Source: a virus. Taken from it: a stretch of DNA of 23,800 nucleotides. Positions 1 through 7,972 of the stretch are shown here, piece after piece; position 1 is the stretch's first letter, and every line of letters starts with the position of its first letter. The position numbers and the translations under genes were made by a program. The notes under the pieces are model-generated. The model did not search any database and was not told where the DNA came from. It worked only from the letters and a program-made list of their open reading frames with translations. Location: positions 1 through 23,800 of the IMG/VR virus record IMGVR_UViG_3300009418_005305. One strand, 5' to 3'.

Positions 1-193
1 AATTGTCATCAAACTTAACGATAGGCGGGTTCATTACCATCAGCCCATCTTCAGAAAGTCTAAATTTAAATCCTTTTAAAACTGGAACAATATCACTTTG
101 TTCCATCAATGATTTTTGAAGCGCCATCATTACTGCGCCAACTGCTTGGTCGGTCATAAACATATTTGTGTCTTGATCTTGTTCTTGTGTCAT
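1..193 (-). CDS. Partial hypothetical phage protein (N-terminal 64 residues)
   Basis: Only the first 64 residues lie in the window; the gene continues past the left edge. It begins with an acidic, Gln-rich start (MTQEQDQD), followed by a helix around residues 13-30 and a stretch reading SLMEQSDIVPVLKGFKFRL. I recall this style of short protein from T4-like marine phages, where it is annotated hypothetical; that is memory, not a search. The ATG overlaps the stop of the upstream epimerase gene (ATGA), and an AGGAG Shine-Dalgarno lies 6-7 bases before it, so the start is well supported and translation is probably coupled to the glycan operon. No catalytic motif is visible. Function unknown. Confidence 0.7.
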   Translation of the reverse strand, partial: MTQEQDQDTNMFMTDQAVGAVMMALQKSLMEQSDIVPVLKGFKFRLSEDGLMVMNPPIVKFDDN

Positions 194-1080
194 TTCTGTC
201 TCCTGTCTTTTAATAGTTTAAAACACTCGCTAATTCCTTCAATTATATTTATTTTGGGACTCCATCCCAATTCCGTTAAAGGCAATATATTAGCTTGTGT
301 GTACAATACATCGCCTTTTCTTTCTTCAACATAATCAAATTTTACATTTGGAAAATAATCTAAAACAATATTTCTAATTTCATTTAAAGAAATATTACTA
401 CCTGTTCCAACATCAAAATGTTGTCCATTAAATTCCTTTTTATGTTCCATTGCAAAAATATTTGCCGATACTACATCTTTTAAATGTGCCATATCGCGTC
501 TTTGTTCTCCATCGCCAGTTATATATGGGGTTTTGCCGTCTCTAATATATTGCATCCAATTTGCAATTGCTGTTGCGTATGGGCCGCTTGCCTCTTGATC
601 TGAAGAATAAACATTAGAATAACGTAAAGAAACTGTATCTAATCCATATAAATCAGAATATAATTTACATTCCATCTCTGAAATTAATTTTTGTAATCCA
701 TATGGGCTACTTGGCCCAAAGCCGTTTCCGACAACCGAAGAAGATCCAGAGTAAATAACTCGCTTTGCTCCTATTTTTCTAGCAAAATTAAGAATGTAAC
801 TGGTCGCCAAAACATTATTTTCCATAGTTTTAACCGGGTATTCAACACTGTAAGCTACGCGAGGGATACAGGCTAGATGAAAAATATATTCTGGCTTAAA
901 ATCATAATAATGTGGGTGAAAGCGCCGGCGCATTGGTTCGCTATACTCTTTTAAATTTTTTAATATGTCATAACCATCAAAAAGATCAATGCCTTGAACC
1001 TCGTGTCCTAACTCTTGTAGTTTTTTATACAAGCGAGAACCAATATATCCCTTATACCCTGTTACTAAACATCTTGACAT
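190..1080 (-). CDS. NAD-dependent sugar epimerase/dehydratase (extended SDR)
   Basis: Predicted nucleotide-sugar epimerase or dehydratase of the extended short-chain dehydrogenase family, 296 residues, close to the usual 300-340. The NAD-binding Rossmann motif GYKGYIG is at residues 8-14. The catalytic Ser/Thr region GSSS is at 112-115 and the active-site Tyr-x3-Lys at Tyr127-Lys131. A substrate-side segment containing GDGEQRRDM is typical of UDP-glucose 4-epimerase-like enzymes, in which the RD pair precedes the conserved V/I-x-D-V. The ATG has a GAGG ribosome site 9 bases upstream. It is the last gene of the glycan block and is coupled by ATGA to the phage gene downstream. The family is secure; the exact sugar (hexose 4-epimerisation, 4,6-dehydration or 4-reduction) cannot be told from sequence alone. 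Confidence 0.9.
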   Translation of the reverse strand: MSRCLVTGYKGYIGSRLYKKLQELGHEVQGIDLFDGYDILKNLKEYSEPMRRRFHPHYYDFKPEYIFHLACIPRVAYSVEYPVKTMENNVLATSYILNFARKIGAKRVIYSGSSSVVGNGFGPSSPYGLQKLISEMECKLYSDLYGLDTVSLRYSNVYSSDQEASGPYATAIANWMQYIRDGKTPYITGDGEQRRDMAHLKDVVSANIFAMEHKKEFNGQHFDVGTGSNISLNEIRNIVLDYFPNVKFDYVEERKGDVLYTQANILPLTELGWSPKINIIEGISECFKLLKDRRQK

Positions 1081-1117
1081 TTTATAATTCCTCTCTAATT
1101 GTTTCTAAGATATTGAA

Positions 1118-1954
1118 CTAAGCCCATTTAAACCATCCTTCAATATTTACATTGCTTAAATTTTTATTTGAAGCGCCTTTCCAGGCGCGCCAGGGGCCAT
1201 AAACTCCAACTTTTTTTGCATCACTTAAAACGGCAGCCCACCAAGCCAATGTACCATGTACAAGTATTATTTTATCAAAAGATCTAATAAAATTAAAGTC
1301 TTCATGTACATTTCTTTTTTTATAAATTGGATTAAATTTGCTCAACCCCTCAATACAAGAATTAAAATAGCTAACAGATTTCTCAATAGGTACTCTATCT
1401 TGGGTTGGCACATCTACATGAAATTTTATTGATTCCAAATCTTCTGCAGAAATATAATCCCAATTCGGCATGTCTGTTACAATATGTAAATTTTCAAAAT
1501 CAAATTGCTGGATTGCGTCTATATAGTTTTCAACAGAAGGTTTATAATCAAACTCATTTTTATAAAAAAGTCTATCGCCCGCGCGAAAATGTATAACTAG
1601 ATCATTGCTTTGATGCTTATTTATTTCTGGGAACCAAGATTTTATTATATCTATGTTCTCTTTATAAAATGTGTAATCTTCAAAATATCCTTTGAGTTCA
1701 AAATTGTAGTCTTTGTATTTTTTATTGTAACATAGTTTATAGTTGCTCTCGTTTACAAAAATTGTTTGTTGCGCAGGCTCATGTTTAAAATCTTTAAAAT
1801 CCAAGCCTAAATCCTTTAAATTTTCAATACCATAATAATCATAACTTGGCGGAATAATTGCTAATTCTTGTTCATGATGTGTGGCCAATAATTTGCCGGC
1901 AATATATTGAAAAAGATTGTTACCAAAACCATTTGTTAAATGTGTGACTATCAT
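1118..1954 (-). CDS. GT11-like (alpha-1,2-fucosyltransferase-type) glycosyltransferase
   Basis: 278-residue GT-B-type glycosyltransferase resembling family GT11. Three landmarks agree with that family: the N-terminal GFGNNLFQY (residues 9-17; GT11 usually G-x-GNQLFQYA), the nucleotide-sugar motif HFRAGD at 122-127 (GT11 H-x-R-x-GD, with the donor-binding Arg), and a C-terminal stretch around 233-250 reading HGTLAWWAAVLSDAKKV, matching the Ser/Trp-rich late motif. The usual donor is GDP-fucose, but no GDP-mannose dehydratase/fucose synthase pair is recognisable here, so the donor would come from the host or be a different sugar. There is a 5-base gap from the upstream methyltransferase stop and no clear Shine-Dalgarno, so translation may depend on the upstream gene. 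Family fairly sure; acceptor unknown. Confidence 0.82.
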   Translation of the reverse strand: MIVTHLTNGFGNNLFQYIAGKLLATHHEQELAIIPPSYDYYGIENLKDLGLDFKDFKHEPAQQTIFVNESNYKLCYNKKYKDYNFELKGYFEDYTFYKENIDIIKSWFPEINKHQSNDLVIHFRAGDRLFYKNEFDYKPSVENYIDAIQQFDFENLHIVTDMPNWDYISAEDLESIKFHVDVPTQDRVPIEKSVSYFNSCIEGLSKFNPIYKKRNVHEDFNFIRSFDKIILVHGTLAWWAAVLSDAKKVGVYGPWRAWKGASNKNLSNVNIEGWFKWA

Positions 1955-1959
1955 ATTAA

Positions 1960-2670
1960 CTATTTCTTTTTTATAACACAGAGATTTTTAGGGCCCATCG
2001 TATCGTTATGAAAGCTCCATGTTGAAATATTGTTTGCTAAATATTCTTTTTCTTTATCATCTAACATAGATGAATTCCAAACTTTAGTATCTTCATAGAT
2101 CCTAAAACTTTCTTCTAAATTGCAATCAACAACGTGAGGTATGTTTAAAAGGCCCTCAATATGTTTATTGACCACATCAAGCCTTTGTTGTCGGTCTTTA
2201 GCTGTTACCAAATCTTCAACGATATATAAACCATCTGACTTTAAAAAAGGAAATAAAAATCCCAAACTAGTCTGGATGGCGTCGGGCAAATGAGCGCCGT
2301 CGTCGATAATAACATCAAAATCCCCTCCAAAGCATTTTATAAAATTCTTTAAATCATTTTTATTCAATTGATTGCCCTTAAATACTTTTACTCCATAATC
2401 TTCTAAAATTGTTTGTAAACCTTCTTGATGGTCTGGCAAGTGAAAAGGATCTATGCAAAATATTTCTGCATTAGGAAAGTAATCTCGCCACATTTTATGT
2501 GAAGCACCAATATCTCCAGCTCCGATTTCTAATAATCTTATTTTGTTATTTCGAAGATGTTTAAAAAGATCTGAATAAATTTTTGTATAACTGTGTATGG
2601 ATGCTTTATCTGTGCCGTGTTTAAGCCCTAATTGTTTTAATTCATTTATATTAAAATATACTTCGTTCAT
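1960..2670 (-). CDS. MycE/TylF-like sugar O-methyltransferase
   Basis: 236-residue class I SAM-dependent methyltransferase. The N-terminal GTDKASIHSYTKIYSDLF (about residues 19-36) matches the K-x-GTDK...H-x-Y-T-x-x-Y signature of MycE-type macrolide-sugar O-methyltransferases. LEIGAGDIGAS (about 47-57) is the SAM-binding motif I. DVIIDDGAH (about 119-127) supplies the Asp/His residues that bind a divalent metal in this family, and LYIVEDL follows. The likely role is O-methylation of a sugar hydroxyl, on a nucleotide sugar or a finished glycan, in the cytoplasm. A strong AAGGAG lies 8 bases before the ATG. It sits between the GT11-like gene and the RxRPD-family gene in the same operon. Class secure; regiochemistry unknown. 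Confidence 0.85.
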   Translation of the reverse strand: MNEVYFNINELKQLGLKHGTDKASIHSYTKIYSDLFKHLRNNKIRLLEIGAGDIGASHKMWRDYFPNAEIFCIDPFHLPDHQEGLQTILEDYGVKVFKGNQLNKNDLKNFIKCFGGDFDVIIDDGAHLPDAIQTSLGFLFPFLKSDGLYIVEDLVTAKDRQQRLDVVNKHIEGLLNIPHVVDCNLEESFRIYEDTKVWNSSMLDDKEKEYLANNISTWSFHNDTMGPKNLCVIKKK

Positions 2671-2685
2671 GATTTATCTCCTTAC

Positions 2686-3474
2686 TTATATTTTTTGTTC
2701 TACTAAATTGCCTTCTGAATCAATTAATTTCTTTTCTTTTTGGCGATAAGGAAAATCTCTTACCGGCTGTGTTTTATCAAATCCAGTAAACGGCAAGCAA
2801 ATGTCAGTATAATAAGCCAATTGTATTCTTATTGATGGCAAATATTTTTCCATAGCTAACTCGGGGCAATCAAAATTGTTATCAGTACGACTGTCATCCG
2901 CATCAGGTAAATATACAAAAGAGCAGTATTTATTAAATGTTTCAGGTTTTGCAAAGGCAAAAAACCATGGATCTCGGTGGCCGGTATAATATCGAGTGGA
3001 ATAAACAATATTCTCTTTTATTTCAAACTTGGATATATCAATCATCTTTGGATACATCGAGTTATCTGGCCTAGATCTAACAATTGCATCATACTCAAAG
3101 CCATTCTCTGTGGCGTACTTTTGAGCCATCAAAAATCCTTTGCGAATGTTATTCATTTGATTTTGCATTCTTTTTCTAAAATACCCTAGAGTTCCAAAAT
3201 CTTTATCATCGAGATCTTCGTTTTCGTTAACTTCAACGCCTTTCAAATGTAGACCATATATTTTTTGTACATCTTCTATTATTTCTTTTTTGCTTTGTAC
3301 GGTAGTTATTTTATAATTTTGTGTAACGTTTTCTCCAGTTGTATGTAATGTGTTCTTATTGCATGCGTAAACAAAGACATCAGCTTCATTCGGCTCTATT
3401 AAATGTTTGATCTGATTAAGGGCATTAATTTTATAGTCTCTTAACTGCCCTGTGATGATTACAGCGGTTTTCAT
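2686..3474 (-). CDS. Putative glycosyltransferase, TGQLR...RSRPD family
   Basis: 262-residue protein beginning MKTAVIITGQLRDY, with a Rossmann-like first strand and a loop (TGQLR) seen in a poorly described family of phage and bacterial surface-sugar proteins. Around residues 128-138 is YDAIVRSRPDN; the R-x-R-x-D element resembles the metal/nucleotide-binding acidic motif of GT-A glycosyltransferases. No signal peptide or membrane helix is seen. The start overlaps the upstream C-methyltransferase stop (ATGA), with a GAGG about 11 bases upstream. The operon position suggests glycan assembly. A glycosyltransferase role is inference from fold-like motifs and context; a sugar-binding or modifying role is also possible. 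Confidence 0.6.
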   Translation of the reverse strand: MKTAVIITGQLRDYKINALNQIKHLIEPNEADVFVYACNKNTLHTTGENVTQNYKITTVQSKKEIIEDVQKIYGLHLKGVEVNENEDLDDKDFGTLGYFRKRMQNQMNNIRKGFLMAQKYATENGFEYDAIVRSRPDNSMYPKMIDISKFEIKENIVYSTRYYTGHRDPWFFAFAKPETFNKYCSFVYLPDADDSRTDNNFDCPELAMEKYLPSIRIQLAYYTDICLPFTGFDKTQPVRDFPYRQKEKKLIDSEGNLVEQKI

Positions 3475-4667
3475 ATTACTTCGACCTCGGGAAAATATTT
3501 AATAAAAATTACGTCAGATTCTGTGATTTCTCTTGTTTTGTTACCTATCTCGGTAAAAAAGTTCCAAGCTAGCGGTATGATTATAATATTCTGTGGGTCT
3601 TCGTTTTTAAGCGCCTGCGGGTCTTTAATTAAAATATTTCTGCCAGGAGTGTATAAATCCCATTTTAATTCATTGTCATCCACAATATAATCCAAATCAA
3701 TGAGGCCAAAATTTAAAAAAGTATTTCCTTTAGCAGCTGCGCCATAGCCAATAATTTTATAACCTTTGGCTCGAAACTCATCAATTTTTTTATTTAAACT
3801 AACAGTGATAGATCTACATTTTTCAGCATATTTTATATAAGTATTTAATTTATATAAGCCTTTTTCTTTTTCCTTATTAATCTCAGCGATAGCTTTTGAT
3901 TCGGTGGCGGAGCCTTTTTTCAATACAAACACATAGCTACCGCCATGAATGTCTGTTTTAAATACGTCAACTAAAGAAAAATTATTTATATTGGCACAAC
4001 GTTTCATAGAATTAGAATTGAAAAAAGAAAGATGCTCGTGATAAATTGTATCAAATTCATTATTGATAATCATATTGGCTTGAGACGTTTGTATAAACAA
4101 ACAACTATCCTTGTCCATGACATGCGCACAAGATTTTAAAAACTCATGTACATCATCAACATGTGCAAAAACATTTTGTGCTATGATAACATCAAATATT
4201 TCATCCATTTTACTAGCAATATCTTGATTCCAATATTCACAAGTTATTTTATGGTTTTTGCTGCTTAATTTGTATAAATTTTCCGCGGGATCAACTCCAA
4301 AAGTCTCCCATCCTTTATTTTTAAATTTGTCTAATTGTGTTCCGTCATTGCATGCAATATCAAGAACTTTTTTGTTTCCTATTCTATAAGACTCGCATGT
4401 ATCAACAAAATCAACAAAATAATTATGTAATGTTTTACTAGTGCCGCTTACATATAGATAATTTTTAAACATTAAATCTGGGTTTACAACAACGCTTAGC
4501 TGCAGGTGAAAACAGCTTTCACATACATTAAGTTCTAAAGGAAATGTCTCTTGGTCCTCTCCTTTATGGTAATTATTGGCAAGAGGTTGATTATTCAAAT
4601 CTAAAATTTGTTTAAGATTTGGACTATGGCAAATTCTGCAATTTACTTTTTTAGTATAGTTTGGCAA
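3471..4667 (-). CDS. Zinc-type sugar C-methyltransferase (NovU/TylCIII/EvaC-like)
   Basis: Three-part SAM methyltransferase, 398 residues with the start chosen here. An N-terminal zinc-binding domain has Cys10-x2-Cys13 and Cys49-x2-Cys52, with the family hallmark LNNQPLANNY between them. The SAM domain follows (VLDIACNDGT at about 102-111; NVFAHVDD; EFDTIYHEHLSFF, with the paired His and Glu typical of the catalytic site). The C-terminal domain has GYGAAAKGNTFLN at about 300-312. Known relatives C-methylate dTDP-keto-deoxysugars to give branched sugars. I chose a TTG start at 4667 because GAAGGA lies 7 bases before it and it gives a 17-base overlap with the epimerase stop; a TTG at 4706 would add 13 residues inside the upstream gene without a ribosome site. 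Family assignment is strong. Confidence 0.87.
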   Translation of the reverse strand: MPNYTKKVNCRICHSPNLKQILDLNNQPLANNYHKGEDQETFPLELNVCESCFHLQLSVVVNPDLMFKNYLYVSGTSKTLHNYFVDFVDTCESYRIGNKKVLDIACNDGTQLDKFKNKGWETFGVDPAENLYKLSSKNHKITCEYWNQDIASKMDEIFDVIIAQNVFAHVDDVHEFLKSCAHVMDKDSCLFIQTSQANMIINNEFDTIYHEHLSFFNSNSMKRCANINNFSLVDVFKTDIHGGSYVFVLKKGSATESKAIAEINKEKEKGLYKLNTYIKYAEKCRSITVSLNKKIDEFRAKGYKIIGYGAAAKGNTFLNFGLIDLDYIVDDNELKWDLYTPGRNILIKDPQALKNEDPQNIIIIPLAWNFFTEIGNKTREITESDVIFIKYFPEVEVI

Positions 4668-5583
4668 CCGATCTTCCTTCTTTGTTAATTTGTTCAAAAT
4701 TTTCAACTATAGAAATAATTATTGATTCTATAGTCTCTTCAAATTCAAAATCAAATTCATTAATGAACTTTTCTGAGTCTATTAAAAAATTATAAGCTTT
4801 AGTCTGTAGTTTAACATTAGTTATTACTTTTGGCAAGTTATTTGTTATCTCTAATTCAACATTAAGTGCTTCTGCAACTTTTTGAGATATTTCTTTTGCA
4901 GTAGAATTAAAAGAAGCTAAATTATATATACCTTTATTCTTTTGTGTTCCTTCTTCTATTAGCCAAAATATGCTTCTACATAAATCTTGTATTCCTAAAA
5001 TTGGTCTGTATATCTCGGGATTAAAACAAAAAACTTTATCATTCTTTATAGCGTTAAAAACCATGGCATTAATCATTATATCATTTCTTAAATTGGGGGA
5101 CATACCATTTACAGTTCCAAAACGCAAACCAAAGACTTTTTTGTTGCTTAGCGCTGCATATAAATCTATTTCACGCTTTGATAAATCGTAATAATTATTG
5201 GGCTCAAACATAACATAATTTTCTTTAACTATATTTTGTTTTGTATTCCCATAAACAGAAGAGCTACTAGCATAAATAAAAGTCTGTTCTTCATCAATTT
5301 TGTCTAAAAGCTCTACAAAGTTTAATACATTATTTTTCATAGTCGCAACCATGTTATTCTCGCACATTTTCACACTAGAATGTCCAGCCAATAATATGAT
5401 AGCATCATATCGTTGTAATTCTTCTTTAGTAATATCTCGAAAATCTTTTATAATATTATTTGTATTTACATAATTGCCAAACCATTCAAGATCAACAGTA
5501 TTAACATGATATCCTGGTGTTAAAAAATTATACAATCTACTTCCAATATATCCGCAACCACCAATGATTAAAACTTTTTTCAT
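4651..5583 (-). CDS. NAD-dependent epimerase/dehydratase (second copy in cluster)
   Basis: 310-residue extended SDR enzyme. The Rossmann motif GGCGYIG is at 8-14, a Ser-rich catalytic strand SSSSVYG at 106-112, and the active Tyr132-x3-Lys136. Sequence in the substrate half (RPILGIQDL, about 193-201) replaces the more usual R-D-x-x-x-V-x-D. It differs clearly from the epimerase at the left end of the cluster, so it is not a recent duplicate. An N-terminal block close to dTDP-hexose 4-ketoreductases/epimerases makes it a reasonable partner for the adjacent C-methyltransferase, which needs a keto-sugar substrate. The start overlaps the upstream methyltransferase stop (ATGA) with GGAG five bases before. 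Exact reaction undetermined. Confidence 0.88.
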   Translation of the reverse strand: MKKVLIIGGCGYIGSRLYNFLTPGYHVNTVDLEWFGNYVNTNNIIKDFRDITKEELQRYDAIILLAGHSSVKMCENNMVATMKNNVLNFVELLDKIDEEQTFIYASSSSVYGNTKQNIVKENYVMFEPNNYYDLSKREIDLYAALSNKKVFGLRFGTVNGMSPNLRNDIMINAMVFNAIKNDKVFCFNPEIYRPILGIQDLCRSIFWLIEEGTQKNKGIYNLASFNSTAKEISQKVAEALNVELEITNNLPKVITNVKLQTKAYNFLIDSEKFINEFDFEFEETIESIIISIVENFEQINKEGRSVAKLY

Positions 5584-6230
5584 ATTTTCTCCAAAAATAA
5601 AAGAACTGTTTTATCGCTAGCCATAAAATAAGAATATTGTTTAATATCGAGAGTATCTAAAAAAGCGTCTAACTTCTTTTTATTAAAAAAAGTATATATG
5701 CAAGTTGTTTCGCCATTCTTAACCATCCTGTTCAAAACAGTACCTATCGGTGTTTTGTATGATTCAAAATTCGCAAGTTCAGATTCCGAAACATGTTCTT
5801 CAAATGGTTTAAAAAAGCTTATGAGTACCATTTTTTTTGTGACTCTTAACATCTCTTTTATCTCTTTTTTATAATCGAGTTGGTGATTTAACACGGCGAG
5901 ACAAAGTGTGACATCAAAGCTTTCATTTTCAAAAGGAAGATCAGTTGCAGTTGCTAGATGTATATTAATTCCTTTTGCCTTCCCATGCTCAATATATTTT
6001 TCAGTGATTTCAACAGCGGTATATTCAATATCATAATTATCTTGTATAAATCCATAATATTCAGAACAGAGGCCGACGCCAACGTCTAATACACTTTTAT
6101 AATTCCTATTAATAATAAATCTTCTAATTTCTTGTTTGTGCCATGCATTTGGATCACCGCACCACTTTTTAAATGTTTCTATGTCCAAATCCTCATCCCA
6201 ATAAGATAAATATTTTGCTTTATTTTTCAC
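5580..6230 (-). CDS. Class I SAM-dependent methyltransferase (UbiE/Methyltransf_11 type)
   Basis: 216-residue single-domain methyltransferase. Motif I VLDVGVGLCSEY is at about 48-59; the acidic residue after strand 2 (AVEITEKYIEHGKAKG) would bind the SAM ribose; ATDLPFENESFDVTLCLAVLNHQ covers motifs II-III. The substrate is not evident; neighbours suggest a sugar or polysaccharide intermediate. The start codon is GTG at 6230 with GAGG 13 bases upstream, a poor spacing, so expression may rely on coupling to the CgeB-like gene that ends one base before. Its stop overlaps the downstream epimerase start (ATGA). Third of four unrelated methyltransferases in the block. Confidence 0.83.
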   Translation of the reverse strand: MKNKAKYLSYWDEDLDIETFKKWCGDPNAWHKQEIRRFIINRNYKSVLDVGVGLCSEYYGFIQDNYDIEYTAVEITEKYIEHGKAKGINIHLATATDLPFENESFDVTLCLAVLNHQLDYKKEIKEMLRVTKKMVLISFFKPFEEHVSESELANFESYKTPIGTVLNRMVKNGETTCIYTFFNKKKLDAFLDTLDIKQYSYFMASDKTVLLFLEKI

Positions 6231-6231
6231 G

Positions 6232-7170
6232 CTAGCTTAGTTCCTCAATGTGTTTAATTAATTGTTGTGCTCTGTTCTTCCAAGTATGATTCTCAACAAA
6301 TTCATTATAAGCATTTTCAATTATTTTATTTCTTTCTTCTTCATTTTTTAAGTAATAGTCCATTTTTTTTTCAAAATCTGATAAATTGTGATCGAACTCG
6401 ACACAATTTTCTCCATCTTTAAAAATATGCTTATATTGTTTTGGAATTTTTTGACAAAATAACAATGTTCCTGATGCGGCAATCTCATAGTATCTAGGGG
6501 TTATGTCGCCAAATGCTGCTTGAGTTGCGATCCAAATTTTAGAGGTATTTATTTTTTTTGCATACTCATCATAGCTAGGTATTCTAGCCAGCTGCTTGTC
6601 GCTAGAACTCCAAAATGTATTAATGTCATTTCTATTTTTTAAAATATTACCTATCTTTGTCCTAATATTCTTAGTAAGAAAAGCTCCATTAGGATAATGT
6701 TTATTCTCATGAAGAGCACCAGAAAAACCAACATCAATCGTCTTTTTTAATTTTCTATCAAAAAAGATTCCTGGATCAAAACCATATGGGAGCAGCCTTG
6801 ATTTAACTCCGGTTGTTCTTTCATATTCATCAAATTCTGGGTTCGGCGTTAATAAAAGATCTATCTTATTAGTCTGACAAAAAATTAATTTTTCTTCTAA
6901 ATCATTTTGTGGTTTAAAAAGTATGCATATAGAAGGAATATTAATTCCATCTATTTTGCTAAAATATTTGTTATTAAACCAACCTAGGCCAAAAACCACA
7001 AAGTTAGCTTGAAAATTATTTCGCTCACAAATTTTTTGAATATTATCAGGTATATCTCTTATTAAACCAACTTGATGTTTTTTTATAAGTTGTTTATAAA
7101 TGCCATCATAATAACGATAATTAGAGGATATAGCAGTTTCGACTACTGGATCAAAATATAATATTTTCAT
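6232..7170 (-). CDS. CgeB-like GT-B glycosyltransferase
   Basis: 312-residue protein with GT-B architecture. A degenerate N-terminal half (MKILYFDPV...YRYYDGIYKQL) is followed by a C-terminal donor domain resembling the CgeB/YkvP group: DVGFSGALHENKHYPNG near 146-162, then TPRYYEIAASGTLLFCQKIP near 225-244 (the E-x-x-x-x-G donor-binding segment), DGENCVEFD, and a final HTWKNRAQQL helix. These enzymes transfer sugars to spore coat, capsule or phage/host glycans; donor unknown. It overlaps the upstream FkbM gene by 20 bases in another frame, with AAGGA 10 bases before the ATG. No membrane segment seen. Family confidence good. Confidence 0.82.
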   Translation of the reverse strand: MKILYFDPVVETAISSNYRYYDGIYKQLIKKHQVGLIRDIPDNIQKICERNNFQANFVVFGLGWFNNKYFSKIDGINIPSICILFKPQNDLEEKLIFCQTNKIDLLLTPNPEFDEYERTTGVKSRLLPYGFDPGIFFDRKLKKTIDVGFSGALHENKHYPNGAFLTKNIRTKIGNILKNRNDINTFWSSSDKQLARIPSYDEYAKKINTSKIWIATQAAFGDITPRYYEIAASGTLLFCQKIPKQYKHIFKDGENCVEFDHNLSDFEKKMDYYLKNEEERNKIIENAYNEFVENHTWKNRAQQLIKHIEELS

Positions 7171-7969
7171 TTTTTAAAATATCCTTTTTTACTGCAAATA
7201 AATCATTTTCACGAAAAAGAGCGTAACCATGATTAGAAAATATTTCACAAGCTGCAATCTCGTCTTCAACTGTGTATAAGCCTCCCTCTTGTTTGTATTC
7301 TACACGACCATGCGTTGGATGTGGTTTATATCTTGGGTGACTAAGCGGATATCTAACAGCAGCATATATTTCAGATATATACGCCAATGGTTCTACTTTA
7401 TTGAAATCAAAACTTTTTAATAATTGATAATCGTGACCCTCACAATCAGTTTGTACCACTAGGTTATGCTCAGATGTTATTTTATGTCTTTTAAATAACT
7501 CATCCCAAGTAGTTGTTTTAACATCAATAGTGGTGGAGAATTTTTTCAGTTCTGGGCATCCTAAATTATTTTTATCTTCATAAAATGACCCTAAACCTCT
7601 TGCCCAGTGTTCCTTAATCAACCATGGAGTATGTTCTAATCGAAAAGAAACTTCTCCGTCAATAAAACATTGTTCTGGTATATAATGCATCGTTTTTTCG
7701 CCGCTTTCTACATCAAGCGCAAGTTGTTCAAAAATTAAATTTTTATTATTTTTATAATTACTTTTTAAAACTTCAAAATAACAAGGTATGGGCTCAAGCA
7801 TAATGGCTTTCGGATCATATTTATTAACAAATTCATACATTCTATCACACATCCAGCCATCATTTGCACCAATTTGTATTAAAATAAATTTTTCCGGATT
7901 CCTATGATAAATATATTCAACTATTTCTTTGCCTTTTTGTGTTGAAATGTTTGTTATGTGTGGTTTCAT
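7151..7969 (-). CDS. FkbM-family methyltransferase
   Basis: 272-residue SAM methyltransferase of the FkbM type. The N-terminal motif FILIQIGANDGWMCDRM (about 28-44), a second-strand acidic residue in MLEPIPCYFEVLKSNY (about 57-72) and the C-terminal hallmark VVQTDCEGHDYQLLKSFDF (about 173-191; family K/T-x-D-x-E-G-x-D) are all present. FkbM enzymes O-methylate hydroxyls on polyketides, lipids and sugars; in a glycosyltransferase operon the sugar hydroxyl is the natural guess. AAGGA lies 8 bases before the ATG and only three bases separate it from the upstream gene's stop. Family strong, substrate inferred. Confidence 0.86.
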   Translation of the reverse strand: MKPHITNISTQKGKEIVEYIYHRNPEKFILIQIGANDGWMCDRMYEFVNKYDPKAIMLEPIPCYFEVLKSNYKNNKNLIFEQLALDVESGEKTMHYIPEQCFIDGEVSFRLEHTPWLIKEHWARGLGSFYEDKNNLGCPELKKFSTTIDVKTTTWDELFKRHKITSEHNLVVQTDCEGHDYQLLKSFDFNKVEPLAYISEIYAAVRYPLSHPRYKPHPTHGRVEYKQEGGLYTVEDEIAACEIFSNHGYALFRENDLFAVKKDILKNENIIF

Positions 7970-7972
7970 ATT

